This document shows, in pieces, positions 33,196 to 41,676 of a stretch of DNA of 64,000 nt; the stretch's first letter is position 1; every line of letters starts with the position of its first letter. The stretch is from Rhodococcus sp. W8901 (GTDB taxonomy: Bacteria; Actinomycetota; Actinomycetes; Mycobacteriales; Mycobacteriaceae). The notes beneath the pieces are model-generated. The model searched no databases and was not told the origin of the DNA. It saw only the letters and a list, made by a program, of their open reading frames with translations. Made by a program: the position numbers and the translations under genes. Location: the NCBI RefSeq assembly GCF_013348805.1, contig NZ_CP054690.1, forward strand, positions 5,518,001-5,582,000, written 5' to 3'.

Positions 33196-34346
33196 TGCTG
33201 GCTGGCGAACCCGCACCGCGCGTCGTTGTCGCGGGCGGCCATTCGGCCGGGCACATAGAGCCCGCGATGAACTTCGCCGACGCGCTGAGCCTGCTGGAGC
33301 CCACGGCCGAGATCACCGCGCTCGGCACTGTCCGTGGCCTGGACACCACGCTCATCCCTGCCCGCGGCTATTCGCTCGAACTTATCCCGCCCGTGCCACT
33401 GCCGCGCAAGCTGAGCCGCGACCTGCTGCACACGCCGGGCAGACTGCGCGACTCCGTCCGGGCGACCGGAGCCGTACTCGACCGCGTGCGGGCCGAGGTC
33501 GTGGTGGGCTTCGGGGGCTACGTGGCCATGCCCGCTTATCTTGCCGCACGCCAGCGGGGAATGCCGATCGTCGTCCATGAGGCGAATGCCCGGCCTGGAG
33601 TGGCGAACCGACTGGCGGCCCGGATGACGACCCACGTATTTACCGCCGCGCCCCGTGTCCACCTGGCTCACGCCAGCGCGATCGGCATCCCGCTGCGGCC
33701 GGCGATCACCAGGCTCGACCGGGCCGCGCTGCGCGAGGCGGCTCGGCAACGGTTCGGCCTGCGCCTGGACGAGCCGGTACTGATGGTCACTGGCGGTTCG
33801 CAGGGAGCTCAAGCGATCAACGCCGCCGTGGCCGGCGCTGTAACAGCGTTGCGGGCGGCCGGCGTGCAGGTGCTGCACATCACCGGGCCACAGCGCATGG
33901 TCGAGCCGCCCGACGGCAACCCCGGCGACCCGCCCTACGTCGTCGTCCCGTACGTCGATGAGATGCAGTACGCCTACGCCGCAGCCGACTTCGCGATCTG
34001 CCGCTCGGGGGCGATGACGTGCGCCGAACTCGCCGCTGTCGGCTTACCGGCCGCCTATGTGCCGCTGCCGCTGCGCGGCGGTGAGCAGCGCTTGAACGCC
34101 GAGGCGGTCGTTGCTGCCGGCGGGGCAGTGATCGTCGACGATGCCGATCTCAACGCAGGATGGATCGAAACCACTCTGATCCCGCTGCTCGCCGATACCG
34201 AGCGGAGAGCGGTGATGTCGGCTCATGCGTTGGCAGCCGGCGCACCCGACGTGGGCTCGCTGCTGGCCCGGCACGTGCTTACGGTCGTCGCTGAGCGGCG
34301 GGCAGTCGCACTGCTACGGAGAGCCCGCCGGCAGCTCGGGGGCTGA
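33192..34346 (+). CDS. MurG-like UDP-GlcNAc transferase in the van operon
   Basis: Encodes 384 residues from GTG 33192 (ATG 33195 also possible), overlapping the previous stop by 4 nt. GT28 features: VVVAGGHSAGHIEPA, VGFGGYVAMPAYLAA, VVHEANARPGVANRLAAR, TGGSQGAQAINAAV, and CRSGAMTCAELAAVGLPAAYVPLPLRGGEQ.LNA. MurG makes lipid II from lipid I; this copy may prefer D-Lac-ended lipid I (inference). Its last 68 nt overlap the convergent vanS gene. Confidence 0.85.
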   Translation: MMLAGEPAPRVVVAGGHSAGHIEPAMNFADALSLLEPTAEITALGTVRGLDTTLIPARGYSLELIPPVPLPRKLSRDLLHTPGRLRDSVRATGAVLDRVRAEVVVGFGGYVAMPAYLAARQRGMPIVVHEANARPGVANRLAARMTTHVFTAAPRVHLAHASAIGIPLRPAITRLDRAALREAARQRFGLRLDEPVLMVTGGSQGAQAINAAVAGAVTALRAAGVQVLHITGPQRMVEPPDGNPGDPPYVVVPYVDEMQYAYAAADFAICRSGAMTCAELAAVGLPAAYVPLPLRGGEQRLNAEAVVAAGGAVIVDDADLNAGWIETTLIPLLADTERRAVMSAHALAAGAPDVGSLLARHVLTVVAERRAVALLRRARRQLGG

Positions 34347-35379
34347 GCGTGAGGGATCCGTCGTGTGCCTGCGTGATGCTCTTGACGATCGCCAGGCCAA
34401 GGCCCACCCTCGCATCGTCCCCGCGGGTGCGAGCAGTGCCGCGCTGAAACGGCTCGGTGAGTGTCGAGACCAACTGTGGACTGAGCTTGTCGCCGGTGTT
34501 CTCGACCGTGAGCATGACGGACTCGGAGCCGATGGCGGTGCTGATCTGCACGCTGCCGTGCTCGGGGACATTGTGGACGATCGCATTGTGCAGAAGGTTC
34601 GTAGTCAACTGCAGCAAGAGTGCGTGTGAGCCGATGACCGGCGCGATGTCCCCGGAGGTCTCGATGCTGACGCCGTGCTTCTCCGCGAACGGGAGGAGTG
34701 TCTCGGCGGCTTCTTCCGCGATGAGCGACAGATCGACGTCTTCTCGGCTGAAGGACCGTTGGTCGGTACGGCTGAGCAGGAGCAATGCCTCGGTGAGCTC
34801 GATCGCCCGTGCGTTGACAGCGCGGAGGCGTTCGTCGAGCTCGCCGCCGTCGCGGTTCGGATCGTTGCGGGCGACATCGAGAAGGGTTTGTGTGATCGCC
34901 AGCGGGGTGCGCAACTCGTGGGAGGCGTTGGCGGCGAATCGCTGCTGCGCGGCGTCTCGTGCTTCGAGCCGTGCGAGCATGGCGTCGAAGGCATCGGCAA
35001 GTTCACGGAACTCGTCGTTGCGTCCCTCCAGTTCGATCCGGTACGACAGCGAGCCACTCCCCGCCTCCCGCGCGGCGCGCGTAATGCGCGCCAACGGGGC
35101 AAGCATTCGGCCCGCGAGAATCCAACCACCCACAAGGCCGAACACCAGCAAGAACCCGAGCGCCAAGATCGCTGCCGGGACAAACACCACGGGACCGAAG
35201 TTGCTCGGGTCGAAGACCCGGGCAAAGTCGGCCAGAGCAGGGAATTGGAAATTCGTGGACCGCCCTCTCAGCAGGAAAACCCAAACCGCCGCAAGGAGCA
35301 AGACACCAGCGAGCATGAGGAACCCGGCATAACTGAGAGTGAGTTTGAGGCGAACGCCCAACCCAGGCGCTCTATCCAC
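34279..35379 (-). CDS. vanS: VanS-type sensor histidine kinase
   Basis: Encodes 366 residues. Two membrane helices (LSYAGFLMLAGVLLLAAVWVF and VFVPAAILALGFLLVFGLVGG) enclose a short outer loop of about 35 residues. HAMP, the H-box NASHELRTPLAI, N-box LLHNAIVHN and G-box VGLGLAI follow. GTG 35379 overlaps the vanR stop by 8 nt. It should sense glycopeptide or wall stress and phosphorylate VanR. The C-terminal end overlaps the MurG-like gene tail-to-tail. Confidence 0.88.
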   Translation of the reverse strand: MDRAPGLGVRLKLTLSYAGFLMLAGVLLLAAVWVFLLRGRSTNFQFPALADFARVFDPSNFGPVVFVPAAILALGFLLVFGLVGGWILAGRMLAPLARITRAAREAGSGSLSYRIELEGRNDEFRELADAFDAMLARLEARDAAQQRFAANASHELRTPLAITQTLLDVARNDPNRDGGELDERLRAVNARAIELTEALLLLSRTDQRSFSREDVDLSLIAEEAAETLLPFAEKHGVSIETSGDIAPVIGSHALLLQLTTNLLHNAIVHNVPEHGSVQISTAIGSESVMLTVENTGDKLSPQLVSTLTEPFQRGTARTRGDDARVGLGLAIVKSITQAHDGSLTLSPRAAGGLSVAVRLPAAQRRP

Positions 35380-36064
35380 CGTCGCCCCCGCCTCTGGCGT
35401 CCGGTTCGGTATCGATGCGGTACCCGACCCCCGGCACCGTGGCGATCAGCCACGGTTCGCCGAGCCGCTTGCGCAACGTCGAGACCGTGATGCGCACGGC
35501 ATTCGTGAACGGATCGGCGTTCTCGTCCCACGCCCGCTCCAGCAACTCCTCGGCGCTGATCACACCGCCCTCGGCAGCGACGAGAACTTCGAGCACCGCG
35601 AACTGCTTCCGGGTCAGCGCGACGTACCGGCCGTCCCGGTAGACCTCGCGACGGAACGGGTCCAGCTGCAGACCAGCGATCTCCCGCACGGGCGGCCTGC
35701 TGTGCGCGCGCCTGCGGTCGAGGGCCCGGAGACGGAGCACGAGCTCCTGCAGCTCGAAAGGCTTGGTGAGGTAGTCGTCGGCACCGAGCTCGAACCCGGA
35801 GGCCTTGTCGTCCATCCGGTCCGCGGCAGTGAGCATCAGGATTGGTATGCCGCCACCGGAAGCGACGATGCGCTGGGCGATCTCGTCACCGGAGGGGCCG
35901 GGGATATCACGGTCGAGGACGGCGATGTCGTAGGCGTTGACGCCCAACAGATCCAGGGCAGTGTCCCCATCACCGGCGATGTCGGCCGCGATCGCTTCCA
36001 GGCGCAGCCCATCGCGGATGGCTTCCGCCATGAACCGCTCGTCCTCGACGACCAACACACGCAT
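35372..36064 (-). CDS. vanR: VanR-type OmpR-family response regulator
   Basis: About 230 residues. MRVLVVEDERFMAEAI opens the receiver domain; the phospho-acceptor is in DIAVLDRDIPGPSGDE and the conserved Lys in DDYLTKPFELQEL. The winged helix ends NAVRITVSTLRKRLGEPWLIATVPGVGYRID. ATG 36064 is chosen; ATG 36073 (three codons earlier) is equally possible, and no Shine-Dalgarno is clear. The box at 36097-36130 lies just upstream, so autoregulation is likely. Confidence 0.88.
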   Translation of the reverse strand: MRVLVVEDERFMAEAIRDGLRLEAIAADIAGDGDTALDLLGVNAYDIAVLDRDIPGPSGDEIAQRIVASGGGIPILMLTAADRMDDKASGFELGADDYLTKPFELQELVLRLRALDRRRAHSRPPVREIAGLQLDPFRREVYRDGRYVALTRKQFAVLEVLVAAEGGVISAEELLERAWDENADPFTNAVRITVSTLRKRLGEPWLIATVPGVGYRIDTEPDARGGGDGG

Positions 36065-36096
36065 GCTCGCCATGTTAGGCGGCCGCGTATATCGCC

Positions 36097-36130
36097 GGCG
36101 TATCAAAAATCGCCTTCGGGCTGGCAACAG
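36097..36130 (+). promoter_or_regulatory. Candidate VanR-controlled promoter box, vanR/36139 copy
   Basis: Second copy of the vanH box (26/34 identical), between divergent vanR and the small membrane-protein gene, in the orientation of the latter. Identical GCTGGCAACA at 36120-36129, 10 nt before the 36139 ATG. Confidence 0.55.
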
Positions 36131-36138
36131 CGAGCAGT

Positions 36139-36294
36139 ATGGGCCAGACCGCAGCACGACCGAAGACCAGCAGGACTCCCAGACCGACCATTGTCGGCCT
36201 GGTCCTCGTCATCTTCGCTATGACCGTCGGGATCGTCGTAGACCGGTCGGCATCGCCATCGGGGACGACTGGACCTGGTGCAGTGCAGGTCTGA
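36139..36294 (+). CDS. Small single-helix membrane protein divergent from vanR, 51 aa
   Basis: Reads MGQTAARPKTSRTPRPTI, one hydrophobic helix (VGLVLVIFAMTVGIVVD), then a Ser/Gly/Pro tail. It starts directly downstream of a box shared with the vanH promoter, so it may be induced by vancomycin. It lacks a clear Shine-Dalgarno. Such small proteins can modulate a sensor kinase, but no function is proven. It was probably missed by gene callers because of size. Confidence 0.5.
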   Translation: MGQTAARPKTSRTPRPTIVGLVLVIFAMTVGIVVDRSASPSGTTGPGAVQV

Positions 36295-36497
36295 GGTAGC
36301 ACCAGAGATACGCGGACCGATGCCGATGGCGACATGACTGAATCTGACGGAGCCCTCCCCCGACGGCGCGACAGTTGATCGCCTCCCCACCACGGGCGAG
36401 GTCTTCTGCGAGGTCCCCGAAGGTGGCTATCTGATAGAGGTCAATGGCCGTGGGTTCGTCAACTACGGCTGGCCCGAACCACTAATCCAGGCGATGT
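36295..36497. other. Remnant of an unknown gene
   Basis: At about 36370-36490 a frame reads TTGEVFCEVPEGGYLIEVNGRGFVNYGWPEPLI, with good codon usage but interrupted by frame changes on both sides. Likely a decayed gene. Confidence 0.35.
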
Positions 36498-37257
36498 GTG
36501 GCGGATCCGGCTGCGGCCCAACGATGGAACCGCACCGCAGCCGGGTCAGATGTGGGACATGCCCGGATACGGGATCCCCGAGGACAGCCCGCTCCCGAGC
36601 CCACAGTGGAGTCGGTGGAATCGGATGAGCCGAAGTGGATCACGGTGTCCGGGCCAGGAAGCGTCAGCCGCACGGTCAAACCGTCCGAACTTTGAGCCGA
36701 GTCCGCCGAGAGGGAACGTCGGGCATGGGGCGGCGGTGACCCAATCCCCGAACTGCTTGAGTACGACGGCGGACAGCACCTCGCCAAGTACGACCGCGCC
36801 CTCGTGCTCGCACTCATCGACATGGACGACACCCGGCTACGCGAGGTCGCGCGATGGTGCGTCACCAAGGCGTACAAGTTCGCTGGCCTCCCCGACCGAC
36901 CCTGGACCGCACCCGCATTGGCGACGCTGCACGCCGGTGATCCACTGCCATCGCCGTTCGCCGACCCGGCCACAGCATCCGCACACTTCGAGGCCGAGCG
37001 CCGACGAGAAGCGCCGGACCGTGTGAGTAACAGACAGGGCGTGATCTACTCCATCGGGGAGTTCGACCCGTTCGACATGGGTCCGATCAGCCGTCCCGCG
37101 TTTTGCGCTCCCCACGATCTTCGCGGCCGCAAAGCCGGACCCGAGGCAGGCCGCGTTCGAGGCGCTTTACGGCGCCTCGGTTACATACCAGGAAGATGCA
37201 CGCGAACTGCATGGCCAGCTCCGGGCGGCATTCGGGATCGCACCCGGCCAGCCGTAA
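36498..37257 (+). pseudogene. Disrupted hypothetical gene
   Basis: One frame runs from about 36590 (VESVESDEPKWITVSGPGSV) through an in-frame TGA at 36693, then AESAERERRAW, ALIDMDDTRLREVARWCVTKAYKFAGLPDRPW, to about 37110. There the sense moves to another frame (AKPDPRQAAFEALYGASVTYQEDA, ending FGIAPGQP). A stop and a frameshift have therefore broken one coding region. Composition resembles small phage structural or chaperone proteins, but I cannot assign it. Confidence 0.5.
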
Positions 37258-37869
37258 CCGGTATCAGCGAGTCAACGCAACTGGACCGGAGACAACCTCA
37301 CCTGCTGGTCATTCGGGATGCGTCCGTCTCATCGGATCACAAAACCCCAGGTTCTTGTCTCAACATCTCAACATGTCCGAATTCTGTCTCAAGATTCGGT
37401 GTCTGCGGCAGTGTAGGTTCCGGATCTACTTGTCCGAGCCACCTGGGATTTCCAAGATGATCTTCCACGACACTTATCTACGAAATTCCGCGCAAAAATG
37501 TCCTTTCCCACAGCCCTGGTCCGAGTCGATGCCAGATCATCGCGGCCACACATACTCCCGGTCTCCACCGTCACCCTTCCGCAATCCCAAGAAACCACCA
37601 TCGCGGCCGCCACAGGCACTCGGTGCCGGTTCCTGCCACCCCTCCGGGTCTCCGGCAGCCCTGCGATCGGCGCAAACATCGGCTTCCGGCTATGGCGTGG
37701 CGGCGCGCGCTCGAACCGACGCGCTCAACTCCGCCATCCACATCGTCACCTCGCGCAAACACGAACACTCCGCACCGGCCGTGCGACATCACAGGTCAGT
37801 CCTCAGCTGACCAGCACCAGAGCGCCCCGGTCGATAAGCTCGACCGGGGTGGTTCAGCACGGAGGGCCG
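37258..37869. other. Transposon-end-like element and possible transposase tail
   Basis: At 37410-37640 is the longest copy of the GTAGGTTCCGGATCTACTTG element. From 37640 to 37810 a plus-strand frame (ARTDALNSAIHIVTSRKHEHS) faintly recalls the tail of IS110-type transposases. A hairpin GCCCCGGTCGATAAGCTCGACCGGGG occurs near 37825-37850 in the repeat context and may terminate transcription. Confidence 0.45.
37410..37640. repeat. Transposon-end-like element, copy at 37.4 kb
   Basis: Same block order as at 23.0 and 58.8 kb, continuing to GGCACTCGGTGCCGGTTC, which is also in the 58.8 kb copy. Confidence 0.75.
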
Positions 37870-38403
37870 CTAGCGGACGAGTGCGATGCCGACGCTGGGG
37901 CCGCCGTTCGCAAGCCGGACGAGCGGGCTGTTCCACCACGTTTGCGGCGTCGCGTCGTAGGTGAGTCTTTGGTAGGGCTGTGGGGTTGCAGGTGGGCGCA
38001 CGTTGACCACGATTGGTTCCGCATCCTGGTGGACGACGGCGAAGCGGTCTGGCGCTGTGGCGCCGACCCCGACGAACTTCGTTGTCGGCGAGTTCAGAGC
38101 GTCGATTTCATAGACGCGCCGGTACTCGGTCGCGTATGTCGTGCCCATCTTCGATGCGTAGACGGCCACCTCTTGAATGGCCTCGTAGATCGGGAATCCC
38201 GCGTTGCGGGCAGCGACCAGTGTCTGAGTGGTCATTCCTTGTGGGGCGGCGCTGTCGCCGGAGGCGAGGCTGGCTGCTGCAGAGGTGATCGGCGCCAGCA
38301 GATCTGCGTTCGGTGTGGCTGCTGCAGGCACGGCCCCACCCACGACCGCCGCTGCGGAAATGGCTGCCGCGGCGAGCAACTGCCTCAATCCACGTGCCTT
38401 CAT
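37870..38403 (-). CDS. Secreted protein, 177 aa
   Basis: ATG 38403 follows GGGGGGAGA. Signal peptide MKARGLRQLLAAAAISAAAVVGGAVPAAA, cleavage near ATPNAD. Mature part of about 145 residues with LVAARNAGFPIYEAIQEVAVYASKMGTTYATEYRRVYEIDAL. No Cys pair or enzyme motif seen. Family unknown. Neighbouring secreted genes on the same strand suggest a cell-envelope group. Confidence 0.65.
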   Translation of the reverse strand: MKARGLRQLLAAAAISAAAVVGGAVPAAATPNADLLAPITSAAASLASGDSAAPQGMTTQTLVAARNAGFPIYEAIQEVAVYASKMGTTYATEYRRVYEIDALNSPTTKFVGVGATAPDRFAVVHQDAEPIVVNVRPPATPQPYQRLTYDATPQTWWNSPLVRLANGGPSVGIALVR

Positions 38404-38620
38404 GATGATCTCCCCCCATGTGTTGTGGCGTTGGGTGGCCGCGGGAGACGCTAGCGCCCCTCCCCGCTCCTCCCTCTGATGTCTCGTCACGTCGCCTGAC
38501 TTCATTACTGACCCTCTACCGAAGGAGGGCCGTACCGGATTCTGCGGATGAGTCCTGTTGACGACTGGCGTACACGACAAAGACCCTCTTCACGGCCTGG
38601 ACGAGGAAGGTCCCCCGTTG

Positions 38621-39601
38621 TCAGCTTCCGAACGGGAGGGTGATGCTGCCGGTCCCGGGCTGGGGCGCGGTGGCGTTCACGGGCAGGGACAGAATCTGCC
38701 TGTGTCCCGAGTCGGCGATGTAGACGCGGTCGCCGTCGAGGTCGATGCCGCTCAGTCCACGGAAGCCGCTGAACGGCAGGGTTACTGGGGTCGAGGTGCC
38801 AGCGGGAACTTTGCGGACCGTTCCGCCCGGTCCGGGCTTGCCGAGAGAGCCGAAACCGCCTTCGTACGTATTCGACTCGTCGACGTAGTACACGTCACCG
38901 TCGCGGACGGTCAGACCGGTGAACGTGCTCTCAGCGCCGTACGGGAGGACGGTCGATTCCAGGGCTCCGGCCGGAAGCGTGAACAGTCTCTTCGAGTACA
39001 TGTCGCTGGCGTAGACGTCGCCGCCATCGACCGCGATCTGGACCGGCCCGCCGTCGAGGCCGCGAAACGGTAGCTCGGTCGGGGTCGACGCCCCCGCGGG
39101 CAGTTCGAGGACTCGCTGGTTGAACGTGTCTGCGACGTAGACGTTGCCGTCCTCGACCGCGATGCCCAGCGGCTGGTGCAACCCGGCGAACGGTAGAACC
39201 GTCGGCGTCGACTGTCCGGCGGCAAGGAGGAGGACCCGGCCCTGGTCGAGGACGTACACGTTCCCGTTCTCGACTGCGACGGCCCGAACGTCGGTGAGCT
39301 CGCCGAGCGGCAGAACGGATGGTGTGGAGGCGCCGGCGGGAAGCACGAGAACTTCCTTGGCGGTGTCACTGTTGTTCGCCACGTAGACGGCACCGTTCTC
39401 GGTGGCGACGCCGACGAGGTAGTTGGCCGTCGGAAACGCGAATGCCGTCTGCCCCGGTACCGGTACCCCGATGTCGAGCAGGAAGGACTGAACGGCCACG
39501 CCGGCATCGGCGAGTGGATCCGCCGCTGCCGGAGCCGATCCCATCCCCGCGATGACCACCGCGGCTGCGACGCCGACGGCACACTTCTTCACATCAGCCA
39601 T
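38621..39601 (-). CDS. Secreted NHL-type beta-propeller protein
   Basis: Encodes 326 residues from ATG 39601 after GGGGGAAG. Signal peptide ends near APAAA. Six repeats of the form (AVENGNVYV.D....R.LVLPAG.STPTVLPF) form a beta-propeller, very like the sensor domain of mycobacterial PknD. There is no kinase or membrane domain, so this is a free secreted propeller. A truncated paralogue is at 40440-40980. Confidence 0.8.
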   Translation of the reverse strand: MADVKKCAVGVAAAVVIAGMGSAPAAADPLADAGVAVQSFLLDIGVPVPGQTAFAFPTANYLVGVATENGAVYVANNSDTAKEVLVLPAGASTPSVLPLGELTDVRAVAVENGNVYVLDQGRVLLLAAGQSTPTVLPFAGLHQPLGIAVEDGNVYVADTFNQRVLELPAGASTPTELPFRGLDGGPVQIAVDGGDVYASDMYSKRLFTLPAGALESTVLPYGAESTFTGLTVRDGDVYYVDESNTYEGGFGSLGKPGPGGTVRKVPAGTSTPVTLPFSGFRGLSGIDLDGDRVYIADSGHRQILSLPVNATAPQPGTGSITLPFGS

Positions 39602-39771
39602 GCTTCCCCCTCGGTCGAATGGACCACCCCTGGAGTGCGTGACGCTAACCGTATGAGCGACCTGCACATCGCCAATGTCGTTGTGCGGTCGTTGATTGTT
39701 ACCGACCCTTGACCGGTCGAGGCGGGCTCAGCGGCTGTGGTTGACCGCTGGACACCGTGGCCAGCCCACTG

Positions 39772-40329
39772 TCATTCCGTTCCGCCGCCCCCGCCGATGC
39801 GTTCCGCTGGTTGTGCGATTCCGTCTCCCGGTGCTTGTTCGGTGGGGCTCTGGTGGGGAAAGACGAAGCGGCGCATTGCCCACCACCGGAAGGCTGTCGC
39901 CATGAGTGTTCCGATGATGGAGCCGCTGACGAAGTCGGAGATATTATCGACGACGAGCGACACGTGGGGCACTCTCAGGTCGAAGACGTATCTCGCAATC
40001 CCGAGCGGGATCTGGTTGATTGCGACGCCGATTCCGGCCACGGTGAAGTACAGGGCGGCCTCGTGATGTCGCGGGCGGCGTGCGCGCTCGGCGAAGGACC
40101 ATTCTCGGTTCAGGACGTACGACAGGATCGTGGCGACGAGGACCGCGAGCACGTTGGCGGTGACGGGCTTGTCGGTGAGCACCGTCCACTTCAGGCCGAA
40201 GAACAACACCACTGTCGTCACGAACGTGATGGCGCCGACGACGAGGAACTTGAGTATTTCCGCGCGTTTGAGCAATCGCGCGACCCAACGATCTGGGAGG
40301 TGCTCGATAATCCGTTCCGAAAATTGCAT
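39772..40329 (-). CDS. GtrA-family membrane protein
   Basis: Encodes 185 residues with four predicted membrane helices (FLVVGAITFVTTVVLFFGL, VTANVLAVLVATILSYVLNREWSF, YFTVAGIGVAINQIPLG, GSIIGTLMATAFRWWAMRRFVFP). The RFVFP end and NREWSF are typical of GtrA, which helps flip polyprenyl-linked sugars for cell-wall glycosylation. It lies between the two propeller genes. Confidence 0.85.
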   Translation of the reverse strand: MQFSERIIEHLPDRWVARLLKRAEILKFLVVGAITFVTTVVLFFGLKWTVLTDKPVTANVLAVLVATILSYVLNREWSFAERARRPRHHEAALYFTVAGIGVAINQIPLGIARYVFDLRVPHVSLVVDNISDFVSGSIIGTLMATAFRWWAMRRFVFPHQSPTEQAPGDGIAQPAERIGGGGGTE

Positions 40330-40439
40330 CAGCAGGAGGTCACCTTTCGCGGTAGTCGATGCAACGAGTGAGCTTCCACAAGAAAGCTGAACCGAGGTCC
40401 GCGAGCGGGTGCCGCTCGGGATCCTCCCAGCCGGGCTAA

Positions 40440-40980
40440 TCAGCTGCCGAAGGGGACTCCGATGCTCCCTGTATTAAGGCCGGCCGCAGGAGTGTCGACA
40501 GGAAGCGCGAGAACACGCTTGTTCTTCTGGTCGGTGATATAGACCTTGCCACCATTGACCGCGATCCCCGCGAGTCCTTGGAATCCTCGGAAGGGCACCA
40601 CAGTGGAGGACTCCGTGCCGCCGGGGATCTTGCGGACAGTTCCGCCGGGCGGTGTCGGCCCGAATGACCCGAACTCGGGCGTGTACGAGTTGGATTCGTC
40701 GGTGACGAACAGATCGCCGTTGTGCACGGCAATCCCGCCGATCATCGCGTCAGCCCTGAAGGGAAGCGTGGTCAGTGTGGCCGTGCCAGCGGCGAGCTTG
40801 AAGACCTGGCGGCGGTCGAGATCACTGATGTAGACGTTGCCGTTCTCGACTGCGATGAGCGACGGGTTGTTCGGGGTGCCGAACGGCAGCGTCGTCGGGG
40901 CCGATCGGCCGGCTGCGAGCTCGAGTACCCGGTTATTGAAGGTGTCGGTGACGTAGACGTTGCCGTTCTCCACCGCGGGG
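40440..40980 (-). pseudogene. NHL beta-propeller, N-terminally truncated paralogue
   Basis: From about 40980 down to 40440 the frame matches the last four blades of the 38621 gene (AVENGNVYVTDTFNNRVLELAAG ... GGTVRKIPGGTESSTVVPFRGFQGLAG ... TGSIGVPFGS). The signal peptide and first blades are absent; the open frame continues upstream to 41093 with unrelated sequence. Probably not secreted. Confidence 0.7.
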
Positions 40981-41162
40981 CGAGTTGTCCCGGAGGCTGG
41001 GGTGGGGGACTCCGGGCACATCGCAGGCCGTCTTGCGCCTGGAGCCCCGCCACACCAACGGCGCAGGCTCACTGAAGCGATCAGCTTCAGCACGAGGGGC
41101 TCCGACTATCGCCTCTATCGTCACGGCGCCGCTGGCCGGCCGAGCTTTGTGAGGATCAACGG

Positions 41163-41555
41163 TCAGGCACTTGCGATAGTGGCTGTTCCGCCTGCGAACA
41201 GCATTCCGACTATTGCGGCCCGCCGTGGGAGTCCTCGGCGGGCCGCCACAGCCACCACGCCCGCGTCGAAGACGTCCATCACGATGCCAGCTTGCAGCGT
41301 CGCACGTCGGACCGTGTTGTCAGGATGTAGTGCAGCGGCGCCCAGAATGATGTCGCGGATTCCGAACGCTTTGATCCAGATCCCTTGGTCGGGGCCGGGA
41401 TATTCGACCCCGAGTGCCTGGTGGACGGAGCGCGGGGCGAGTGCGGTCGTGGCGCCCCAGAGGATTCGTCCAATGCCTATAGCGGCGAGAACGCGCCTCT
41501 CGGCTGACTCAGCAGTCGTCATGGGCGACCGATCCTCTCCATGTTGCTGGCTCAT
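41163..41555 (-). CDS. DUF4267-type membrane protein
   Basis: Encodes 130 residues (or 119 from ATG 41522). RRVLAAIGIGRILWGATTALAPRSVHQALG, KAFGIRDIILGAAALHPD and two C-terminal hydrophobic stretches match small DUF4267-like proteins. Function unknown. It lies between the propeller remnant and the oxidoreductase on the same strand. Confidence 0.6.
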   Translation of the reverse strand: MSQQHGEDRSPMTTAESAERRVLAAIGIGRILWGATTALAPRSVHQALGVEYPGPDQGIWIKAFGIRDIILGAAALHPDNTVRRATLQAGIVMDVFDAGVVAVAARRGLPRRAAIVGMLFAGGTATIASA

Positions 41556-41676
41556 CGTGCCGACACCTTATCGGCGATGCGCTGCAGGGTGTTGTCATAT
41601 CCAAGGGCTTCGTTGTCGGCGACAGGCGCGGTGACCGCGGCCTCGTTCCAACATGTGTCTCCGGCGCGGCCATCCC

